Below, one piece after another: positions 25,853 through 32,359 of a stretch of 64,000 nucleotides of DNA. Every line of letters begins with the position of its first letter. Positions within the stretch are counted from its first letter, which is position 1. The notes under the pieces are model-generated. The model searched no databases, had not been told where the DNA came from, and saw nothing but the letters and a program-made list of their open reading frames with translations. Where the stretch lies: assembly GCA_944386975.1 (NCBI GenBank), contig CALXDC010000002.1, forward strand, positions 1 through 64,000, read 5' to 3'. The translations under genes and the position numbers were made by a program. Source of the stretch: an uncultured Oscillospiraceae bacterium (GTDB taxonomy: Bacteria; Bacillota; Clostridia; Oscillospirales; Oscillospiraceae).

Positions 25853-26281
25853 ATGCACGAGGGCGACATTCTGCTTCGCAGTATCCACAAAAACGCGGAA
25901 ATGGGAAAGGGGACCATCCCCAAGGTACTGGACACCGTGGAGGATCCAGCTATGCAGGTGGCTTTGCGCCACCAGCTCAGTGAATATGAGACGGTGGCCA
26001 AGACGGCGGAGGAGATGCTCCAGCGCCGGGGGCTGCCCGCCAAGGACCCGGGGGCCTTTCAGCAGGCCATGAGCGGCATGATGATCCGAGCCCAGACCCT
26101 GACGGACAAAAGCCCTTCCCACGTGGCGGAAATGATGATCCGGGGCAGCACCATGGGCACAGTCCAGATGACCCGTGAGCTCCACCGATGGGAAGCCGCC
26201 GAGGAGGAAACGATCGCGCTGGCCAAAAAGCTCCTGCAGATTGAGGAACGGAATATTCAGCAAATGAAGAAATTTCTGTAA
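25853..26281 (+). CDS. Helical protein of unknown function
   Basis: 142 residues, almost wholly alpha-helical by composition, with regularly spaced Glu, Gln and Met. It may form a ferritin-like or other four-helix bundle, but a clean di-iron EXXH pattern is not seen. GAGGTGAGAA is upstream. It follows yigZ by 41 bases. The family was not recognised. Confidence 0.75.
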   Translation: MHEGDILLRSIHKNAEMGKGTIPKVLDTVEDPAMQVALRHQLSEYETVAKTAEEMLQRRGLPAKDPGAFQQAMSGMMIRAQTLTDKSPSHVAEMMIRGSTMGTVQMTRELHRWEAAEEETIALAKKLLQIEERNIQQMKKFL

Positions 26282-26337
26282 TTCCAAGAACTTTTTCTGG
26301 GCCTTCAAGATTTTTTGAAAAAATAAGAGAAATCCTC

Positions 26338-26366
26338 TTGCATTTTGGAAAAAGCTGTGCTATTAT
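26338..26366 (+). promoter_or_regulatory. Promoter of tRNA-Arg
   Basis: -35 TTGCAT (26338-26343), 17 bases, -10 TATTAT (26361-26366), about 33 bases before the tRNA. Confidence 0.65.
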
Positions 26367-26399
26367 AACTAAGCTGTCTGTGAGACATGCAGCTGGTAC

Positions 26400-26476
26400 G
26401 CGCCCTTAGCTCAGCTGGATAGAGCGTCTGGCTACGGACCAGAAGGCCGGGGGTTCGAATCCCTCAGGGCGTACCA
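26400..26476 (+). tRNA. tRNA-Arg (anticodon ACG)
   Basis: A cloverleaf of 77 bases with encoded CCA. Acceptor stem GCGCCCT/AGGGCGT (first pair is G-U), D stem GCTC/GAGC, anticodon stem TCTGG/CCAGA with loop CTACGGA (anticodon at 26434-26436), and T arm with TTCGAAT. ACG is expected to be edited to ICG and to read CGU, CGC and CGA. Confidence 0.95.
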
Positions 26477-26513
26477 AAAATCGACAAGCACCGTCAGGGG
26501 CTTGTCGATTTTT
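26476..26513 (+). terminator. Terminator of tRNA-Arg
   Basis: A 14-bp perfect stem, AAAAATCGACAAGC (26476-26489) with GCTTGTCGATTTTT (26500-26513). Confidence 0.9.
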
Positions 26514-26678
26514 GTTTATGCACAGTTCTCTCTCCACTTTTTCGAAGTTTGATGGGGCGATTTTTGGAGTGAAAAGTGAATCGTGAAGAGTGAAAAAGGC
26601 TGTGGGGCCCCGTACAAGGACACGACGAAGCCTGGATCGCTGTTGGATAGGAGCGAGAAAGGGTATGCGTCCGGCATA

Positions 26679-26707
26679 TTGCGGCGGGGCGGAGAATGGG
26701 GTATGAT
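26679..26707 (+). promoter_or_regulatory. Promoter of the LRR kinase gene
   Basis: -35 TTGCGG (26679-26684), 17 bases, -10 TATGAT (26702-26707). The stretch 26514-26678 before it shows no other feature I can support. Confidence 0.5.
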
Positions 26708-26748
26708 GGTCCCAATTGATGCGTTTTTTGCAAAAAGGAGGGAACAGC

Positions 26749-28767
26749 GTGGCCCATTCCACGGAAATCACCCGCTGCTACAACTGCTTTCAGGAGATTC
26801 CGGCGGGGGAGGGTTCCTGCCCCCATTGCGGATTTGATCTTGCGGAGAATCAGGCGGACTACCCCACCGCCCTCCCGGCGGGGACGGTGCTGAACGGCCG
26901 GTACATCATCGGCCGGGTGCTGGGGCAGGGCGGCTTCGGCATCACCTATCTGGCGTTGGATACCCAGCTGAACGCCCGGGTGGCGGTGAAGGAATTCATG
27001 CCCAACGACATTGCCACCCGTGTAGGCACCACCGTGTCCGTGGCCATGAAGAGCCGGTCGGAGGACTTCACCTACGGGGCGGAACGGTTCATGGAGGAGG
27101 CCAGGACCCTGGCCAAGTTCATGGGCCACCCCAACATCGCCGGGGTATCCAGCTACTTCGATGAAAATGATACGTCCTACTTCGTCATGGACTACATCGA
27201 GGGTATCTCTTTCAAGACCTACATCGCGAGTCACGGCGGGAAGGTCAGCGTGGAGGATGCCTGCAACGTGATGATCCCGGTGCTGCGGGCTCTGACGGCG
27301 GTTCACGCCGAGGGTTTTATCCACCGTGATGTGACGCCGGATAACATCTACATTACAAAAGACGGCTTGGTGAAGCTGTTGGACTTTGGCTCCGCCCGGT
27401 ATAGCATCGGGGATAAGTCGAAAAGTCTCGATGTGATTTTGAAGGTGGGCTATGCCCCCAAGGAGCAGTACATCCGGCGAAGCCGCCAGGGCCCCTTTAC
27501 AGACGTGTACTCCTGCGCGGCCTGCTTCTACGCGGCCATCACGGGCTTTCTGCCGCCGGAGAGCCTGGAGCGGATGGACCAGGACACGCTGGTACCCATC
27601 TCCCAGCAGGGTATCGACATCCCGGAATATCTGGATAAGGCCATCTTGAAGGGCCTTGCCGTCCAGCCGGAGGACCGGTTCCAGAGCGCGGCGGAGTTTT
27701 TGGAGGCCATCGAGACCCAGCAGGTGGTGGAGGTGCCCGGCAAGGCCCCCGCCGCCCCGGAGGCTCCGCCGAAGAAGAAGGTGCGGCCCGCTCTGCTGGC
27801 CGTGGCCGCAGCTGTGGTGATCGCCGCGGCGGTGGGCGTGGGTGCGCTGCTGGGCGGAGGCGGCGAGATACCCGGCGAGGGCGGCGATTCGACCGGCGGA
27901 GGCGTCAGCGACGCCTTGGCCCCCAAGGTCACCATTGACGGGGAGGCGTACTCCACAGCCCTGACGGAGCTGGATCTTTCCGACCATGTGCTGGAGGATT
28001 TGACGCCTCTGACCGCCTTTACGGAGGTAGAGTCCCTGGAGCTGGTAGTGTCTCCTTCGGTCCCGGACCTGACGCCCCTGGCGAGTCTCACAAAGCTGGA
28101 GGAGCTGGATATCACGATGGAAGGCAGCGGCGCCTACGGCTATAGCGATATCAGCGCCCTGTATGGCTTGACAGAGCTCCGGTCCCTCCGGATCCGGACC
28201 TACGGGCTGGCTACCCTGGAGGGCATCCAGAATCTGTCCAAGCTGACCTACCTGAATCTGGACGGGCAGGGGGCTGTGTTCCCGGACCTGGAGCCCCTGG
28301 GAACCCTGAAGGAGCTGGAGGAACTCCGCCTGCCCATCATGGAGCCCAACATCGACAGCTACATGGACCTCTCACCCCTGGCGGGCTGCACCGCGTTGGA
28401 GTACCTCCGTATGGACCACAAAGCGGCGGACCTGACGCCTCTCAGCGGTCTGGTCCACCTGAAGAGCCTCTCCCTGGAGGATGGATACATGGGGAATCTG
28501 GAGGAGGGATTTGCCTCTGTGGAGCCCCTGTCCTCCCTGACGGAGCTCACCTCTCTGTCCCTCAGAAGCACCCGCCTCACCAGCCTCGACGGTCTGGAGA
28601 CGCTGACCAAGCTGGAGACCCTGAACCTGAGTGTGCGGTCCCTCACGGATATCTCCGCCCTCCGGGATCTGGAGAAGCTGACCAATGTGTCCATCACCTG
28701 CGAAAACGGCAATCATATTACAGACCTCACCCCTCTGGACCATGTGGCAAACGTGAGTATTTCCTGA
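26749..28767 (+). CDS. Membrane Ser/Thr protein kinase with zinc ribbon and leucine-rich-repeat ectodomain
   Basis: 672 residues in four parts. A zinc ribbon (CYNCFQEI and CPHCGFDL) lies at about residues 9-29. The kinase domain (about 45-320) has the glycine loop VLGQGGFGITYLA, the lysine in VAVKEF, the catalytic loop FIHRDVTPDNIYI and DFGSAR. The usual Lys of HRDxKPxN is Thr, as in some other clostridial kinases. A single membrane segment is at about 345-370. The extracellular part has about ten leucine-rich repeats of the internalin spacing (LTPLASLTKLEELDI, ISALYGLTELRSLRI). The GTG at 26749 has AAAGGAGG upstream. Ligand and targets are unknown. Confidence 0.88.
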   Translation: MAHSTEITRCYNCFQEIPAGEGSCPHCGFDLAENQADYPTALPAGTVLNGRYIIGRVLGQGGFGITYLALDTQLNARVAVKEFMPNDIATRVGTTVSVAMKSRSEDFTYGAERFMEEARTLAKFMGHPNIAGVSSYFDENDTSYFVMDYIEGISFKTYIASHGGKVSVEDACNVMIPVLRALTAVHAEGFIHRDVTPDNIYITKDGLVKLLDFGSARYSIGDKSKSLDVILKVGYAPKEQYIRRSRQGPFTDVYSCAACFYAAITGFLPPESLERMDQDTLVPISQQGIDIPEYLDKAILKGLAVQPEDRFQSAAEFLEAIETQQVVEVPGKAPAAPEAPPKKKVRPALLAVAAAVVIAAAVGVGALLGGGGEIPGEGGDSTGGGVSDALAPKVTIDGEAYSTALTELDLSDHVLEDLTPLTAFTEVESLELVVSPSVPDLTPLASLTKLEELDITMEGSGAYGYSDISALYGLTELRSLRIRTYGLATLEGIQNLSKLTYLNLDGQGAVFPDLEPLGTLKELEELRLPIMEPNIDSYMDLSPLAGCTALEYLRMDHKAADLTPLSGLVHLKSLSLEDGYMGNLEEGFASVEPLSSLTELTSLSLRSTRLTSLDGLETLTKLETLNLSVRSLTDISALRDLEKLTNVSITCENGNHITDLTPLDHVANVSIS

Positions 28768-28776
28768 TAAGCGGAC

Positions 28777-28808
28777 AAAAAGGACACGGCAGCTGCCGTG
28801 TCCTTTTT
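28777..28808. terminator. Bidirectional terminator between the LRR kinase and DUF4179 genes
   Basis: A perfect 32-base palindrome (arms 28777-28792 and 28793-28808) with A-runs and T-runs on both sides, serving two convergent genes. Confidence 0.88.
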
Positions 28809-28826
28809 CTATCCATACCGCAGGAT

Positions 28827-29810
28827 TTATGGGATCTCCACCCGGACGCCGCCGGCAAATTCCACCGCCACCGCGTCGGTAAGATCCGTGGGGACGGGGA
28901 AGGTGAAGCCCAGATGGTCCACCCCGGCCTCCTCGTCGTGCATGCCGCCCTCCAGGTGGATCTCCACGGTGCTGCCGTCGGCCAGAAGGACCCGCTCCGG
29001 CGCCCACTGATCGTTGGGAAGGGCGGGGAGGGAGACGGTCACGCTGCCGCCCAGGGGCGTCAGCTCCAGGGAGGAGAGGGTCCTGGCTCCACCGGCCAGA
29101 GCTACCGGCTCCTCCAGCAGGGAAATGCCCTCCTCCAGCTCCAAGGGTACCGCAAAGGTCCAGACGCCCCCGGCGATCAGGTCCCCGCCCTGCTGCCGGT
29201 CCTCACAAATCCAGAAGTCCTCCAGGTCGATCTGCAGATCGAGGTTCCGGTTGTCCCCCTGGGCGTTCACCAGATAGGCGGCCACCACCGTCTTGGCGTT
29301 TTTCCTGCCCTGGGGGTCGTCCATCACCCGCAGCCAGCTGGTGGAACAGGACTGGGTGGTGTCCCCCTCCAGCCTGCAGTAGTAGTGGGTAAAGCCGAGA
29401 AGGCTGTTGTCCGCCTCCGTCCAGTCCCCCTCCGGGGCCTCCAGATCGAAGACGCAGTAGACGATGACGTCGTGGCCGGTGGCGGCGGCGGTAACGGTCT
29501 GGAGGGTGATGGCGGTGCTGCCCACGGTTTGAGTCTGACCCACCTCCGTGGTGTAGCGGTCAATGGTCAGCAGCTGGGCCTCGCTCAGCGCCGCGGGCGA
29601 AGCGCCCAGGCCGCCCTCCTGGAAAAAACGGACCAATGCGCCGCCGGTGAAATGGTTGGCGGCCAGAGCGGTGACCCCCAGGCAGCAGAGTATCGCCGCC
29701 GCGGTCAGAAGCCCCCGGCGCAGGGGTCGGAGGATGGAGCGGCGGGGAAGAGTCACGCCGGTCTGTTCCTCAAATCTGTCTTTGATATGGCTGAGATGTT
29801 CCTGTGTCAT
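28827..29810 (-). CDS. DUF4179-type membrane anti-sigma factor candidate
   Basis: 327 residues. A cytoplasmic N-terminal segment (MTQEHLSHIKDRFEEQTGV) is followed by one membrane segment (LLTAAAILCCLGVTALAANH, about residues 35-54) and a large extracellular domain. This is the layout of DUF4179 proteins encoded next to ECF sigma factors, which usually restrain the sigma factor. It starts at 29810 with AGGAGG upstream, 14 bases after the sigma-factor gene. The signal it senses is unknown. Confidence 0.82.
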   Translation of the reverse strand: MTQEHLSHIKDRFEEQTGVTLPRRSILRPLRRGLLTAAAILCCLGVTALAANHFTGGALVRFFQEGGLGASPAALSEAQLLTIDRYTTEVGQTQTVGSTAITLQTVTAAATGHDVIVYCVFDLEAPEGDWTEADNSLLGFTHYYCRLEGDTTQSCSTSWLRVMDDPQGRKNAKTVVAAYLVNAQGDNRNLDLQIDLEDFWICEDRQQGGDLIAGGVWTFAVPLELEEGISLLEEPVALAGGARTLSSLELTPLGGSVTVSLPALPNDQWAPERVLLADGSTVEIHLEGGMHDEEAGVDHLGFTFPVPTDLTDAVAVEFAGGVRVEIP

Positions 29811-29824
29811 GGAAATTCCTCCTC

Positions 29825-30361
29825 TCACAGGGTAAGTTGTTCTCGAAGAGAACGCTTGGCTCGGTAGAGCCGGTTCTCAATCTGCTTTACCGGCAGATTC
29901 AGGGCGGCGGCGATCTCCTTTGGCTTCTGGTCCCAGTAGTACCGGCGCAGCAGAATCTCCCGGTCCGGCTCCCCCATGGCGTCGATGGCCGAGCGGAGGG
30001 CCTCTGTTTGCTCCCGGGTCTCCAGGTTCATGGAGACCTCCGGCTCCTCCGACGGCGGCAGCTCCTCCAGAGGCAGGGCCGACTGCCGGGATAGCCGCAG
30101 GCGGCGGTTCAGTGCCCGGCTCCGGGCCACCATGGCGAGATAGCTCTTCAGCGTCCCCCGCCGGGGATCATATTTCTCCGGGTGCAGCCACAGCGCCACG
30201 AATACGTCCGCCACGCATTCCTCCAGATCCTCCTCAGTCCCAAAGGGACGCAGGGCGGCGGCGGCCACCGACCAGAGGAGTTTGCTATATTTGTCGATCA
30301 GCCGATTCATGGCCGCCTCGTCCCGGGCGGCGATGGCTTGTATCAATTTTTCGTCTGTCAA
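29825..30361 (-). CDS. ECF-type RNA polymerase sigma factor
   Basis: 178 residues with region 2 (LIDKYSKLLWSVA, EECVADVFVALW) and region 4 (REILLRRYYWDQKPKEIAAAL, VKQIENRLYRAKRSLRE). TTG 30361 is preferred because AGGGAGGG lies 6 bases upstream; ATG 30379 is the alternative and would place that ribosome site inside the gene. It is paired with the DUF4179 gene. A 10-bp palindrome lies between its predicted -10 and the start. Confidence 0.92.
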   Translation of the reverse strand: MTDEKLIQAIAARDEAAMNRLIDKYSKLLWSVAAAALRPFGTEEDLEECVADVFVALWLHPEKYDPRRGTLKSYLAMVARSRALNRRLRLSRQSALPLEELPPSEEPEVSMNLETREQTEALRSAIDAMGEPDREILLRRYYWDQKPKEIAAALNLPVKQIENRLYRAKRSLREQLTL

Positions 30362-30386
30362 CGCATTCCCTCCCTTCATATTTCAG

Positions 30387-30430
30387 TGACCGGTCATTGA
30401 TAGTACACCACAAATCAGAAAAACACTCAA
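30387..30430 (-). promoter_or_regulatory. Promoter and palindrome upstream of the ECF sigma gene
   Basis: Minus-strand -35 TTGAGT (30425-30430), 17 bases, -10 TGTACT (30402-30407). Just downstream is the perfect palindrome TGACCGGTCA (30387-30396), placed where a repressor would block. Confidence 0.4.
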
Positions 30431-30448
30431 TCCAAAAAGAAAATTCTC

Positions 30449-30477
30449 TTGACATATATCGGCGATCTATCTATAAT
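30449..30477 (+). promoter_or_regulatory. Consensus promoter of the padR operon
   Basis: TTGACA (30449-30454), 17 bases, TATAAT (30472-30477). This is a perfect match to the sigma-A consensus, the strongest promoter seen in the window. Confidence 0.85.
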
Positions 30478-30500
30478 CCAATATATAGATTTCCGATATA
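30455..30500. promoter_or_regulatory. Long inverted repeat overlapping the padR promoter (PadR operator)
   Basis: Arms of 16 bases (30455-30470 and 30485-30500) match at 14 of 16 positions around a 14-base spacer that holds the -10. The outer part is TATATCGG / CCGATATA. PadR regulators generally bind such promoter-overlapping repeats and repress themselves. Confidence 0.75.
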
Positions 30501-30512
30501 AGGAGGGGTACT

Positions 30513-30860
30513 ATGGAACTGGACAAGAGCCTGGTCAGCGGCAGCATTCCTCTGCTGGTGATGAAGCTGCTGGAGGCGGGGGACCTGTACGGCTATCAGA
30601 TGATCGAGGAGCTGCGCCGCCGGTCGGACGACACCTTCCGCCTGAAGGCGGGAACGTTGTACCCGCTGCTCCACGGCCTGGAGGAGAAGGGGTTCGTCAC
30701 CGCCTACGAGGGGGAGGCCGCGGCGGGGAAGCCCCGGCGGTACTACCACCTGACGGAGCGGGGCCGGGAGGCCCTGCGGGAGAAGGAGACCGCCTGGAAC
30801 GAGTATACCCGGGTGGTGGGACTTGTGCTGAGAGGAGGGGCCTGCTGTGCCGGAGCGTAA
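30513..30860 (+). CDS. PadR family transcriptional repressor
   Basis: 115 residues, a PadR winged helix: SIPLLVMKLLEAGDLYGYQM, FRLKAGTLYPLLHGLEEKG and KPRRYYHLTERGREAL. It is a short subfamily-2-like member. TAAGGAGGGG is upstream. It overlaps the next gene by 14 bases, and such pairs of PadR with an HAAS-domain membrane protein are a known arrangement. It probably represses this operon in response to an unknown ligand or envelope signal. Confidence 0.93.
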   Translation: MELDKSLVSGSIPLLVMKLLEAGDLYGYQMIEELRRRSDDTFRLKAGTLYPLLHGLEEKGFVTAYEGEAAAGKPRRYYHLTERGREALREKETAWNEYTRVVGLVLRGGACCAGA

Positions 30861-32193
30861 GACCATTCAAGGATATCTGGACGAGGTGGGGGCCCAGATC
30901 CGCTGGAAGCGGGCCAGGCCCGTGGTACTCCGGGAGCTGGAGCGGCACCTGGAGGACCAGCGGGATGCCTTTGCCTCCGAGGGTCGAGAGGACCCGGAGG
31001 GCCTGGCGGTGGCAGAGATGGGGGACCCGGTGTCCGTGGGGGCGGAGCTGGACCTGCTCCACCGTCCCCGGCCCCAGTGGGGGCTTCTGCTGTTTACTGT
31101 TCTGTTCGCGGCGGCGGGGGCATTCCTCCGCCTCTGGCTGACCCGGGATTTCTCTGCCTATTTCGCGGAGAGGCCTGCCCGTGTGATCGTCGGCTTTGCC
31201 CTGGGCTGTCTGGCCCTTTTGGGCGGCTACTTCCTGGATGTGGGGCGGCTGGGACGGCGTCCGGGACTGGTGTATCTGGGGGCGCTGGCAGTGAGTGCGG
31301 TGTCACTGGCCATTTCCCCCGGTTCCAACGGGGCGTCCTACTACACCCGGTATGTGACCTTGTGCTTCCCCGTGGTCTACGCGCTGTGGCTATACGGCTG
31401 GCGGGGAAAGAGCTGGCGGGGACAGGCGCTGGCCATGTTGGGGATCGTCCCTCTGGCGGTCATCTGTATGCTTACCCCCCATTTCTTCGCCCTGCTGCTG
31501 GTGGCGGCGGTGGGCTTTGTGATGCTGCTGGTGGCGGCGGCCTGGGACTGGTTTGGCATCGGAAAGCGAAAGTCCCTGATTTTGCCGGCGGCCGGAGCGG
31601 CGGCGACCCTCGCCCTTTTCCTCCGCCGTATCCAGAGCTCCGGCTATTTCCAATCCCGCATGGAGGTGGTGTTCCACCCGGAGGTGGATCCTCTGGGCGC
31701 CGGATGGACGGCTATCGTGACGAAACAGGCGCTGGGGGCCTCCCGGTGGCTGGGGGAGGGGGATTTGGGCGGTTCCATCGAACACTATGAGAAGATGGTA
31801 CCGGACTGCGACCAGAGCGCCCTGCTTACCACCCTCATCTACCGCCTGGGGTGGCTGCCCTTCCTACTGGTGGTCCTGGCTCTGGCGGTGCTGCTGGCGT
31901 GGCTCCTCTTCCGCTGTGTCCGGCAGAAGAGCCGCCTGGGGCGGCTGGTGGTGCTGGCGGTGGGGATGACCCTTCTGGGAGAGGCCCTCTGCAGCATGGC
32001 CTGGAATTTGGGATTCACCTTTTTTGCCGCCGACTTTCCCCTGGTGGTGGGGAACCTCCACACCGTTTTGGTCATGGGCCTCGTGGGCCTTGCCCTGTCG
32101 GTGTTCCGGGGGGATGGCATTGCCCGGGAAATGCCGGGTCGTCCGATGAAGCCGCCCCGCCTGCGGGTGCGCTTTGAGATCCAGAAGAATTGA
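30847..32193 (+). CDS. Membrane protein with N-terminal HAAS/permease-prefix domain and SEDS (FtsW/RodA-like) core
   Basis: 448 residues. Residues 1-75 look like the HAAS signalling domain found in PadR partners (VLRELERHLEDQRDAFA, AVAEMGDPVSVGAELD). The rest has about ten membrane segments. Its late part, GEGDLGGSIEHYEKMVPDC followed by LIYRLGWLPFLLV, and FAADFPLVVGNLHTVLVMG, resembles FtsW/RodA/SpoVE proteins. The conserved Asp of the extracellular loop after the proline appears replaced or shifted (PDCDQS), so glycosyltransferase activity is uncertain. The start is GTG with AGAGGAGGGG. The assignment to SEDS is by remote pattern. Confidence 0.65.
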   Translation: MPERKTIQGYLDEVGAQIRWKRARPVVLRELERHLEDQRDAFASEGREDPEGLAVAEMGDPVSVGAELDLLHRPRPQWGLLLFTVLFAAAGAFLRLWLTRDFSAYFAERPARVIVGFALGCLALLGGYFLDVGRLGRRPGLVYLGALAVSAVSLAISPGSNGASYYTRYVTLCFPVVYALWLYGWRGKSWRGQALAMLGIVPLAVICMLTPHFFALLLVAAVGFVMLLVAAAWDWFGIGKRKSLILPAAGAAATLALFLRRIQSSGYFQSRMEVVFHPEVDPLGAGWTAIVTKQALGASRWLGEGDLGGSIEHYEKMVPDCDQSALLTTLIYRLGWLPFLLVVLALAVLLAWLLFRCVRQKSRLGRLVVLAVGMTLLGEALCSMAWNLGFTFFAADFPLVVGNLHTVLVMGLVGLALSVFRGDGIAREMPGRPMKPPRLRVRFEIQKN

Positions 32194-32210
32194 ACGAGTC
32201 GGACCAAGGG

Positions 32211-32246
32211 ACCGGCGGCAGAATTCTGCTGCCGGTTCTGTTATTT
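32211..32246 (+). terminator. Terminator of the padR operon
   Basis: ACCGGCGGCAGAA (32211-32223) pairs with TTCTGCTGCCGGT (32224-32236), followed by TCTGTTATTTTTT. Confidence 0.8.
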
Positions 32247-32271
32247 TTTGTCAGGGGTATCGCGGAAACGA

Positions 32272-32300
32272 TTGCGCCGGAAGAGGAAATAGGGTATGAT
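32272..32300 (+). promoter_or_regulatory. Promoter of the hybrid histidine kinase gene
   Basis: -35 TTGCGC (32272-32277), 17 bases, -10 TATGAT (32295-32300). It places the transcript start near 32307, which rules out the ATG at 32303 as the coding start. Confidence 0.5.
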
Positions 32301-32359
32301 AGGTGCGAGATATTTTCCGCCTCTGTGGCGGAGTGCATACGGAAGCGAGGATTTTCCCT

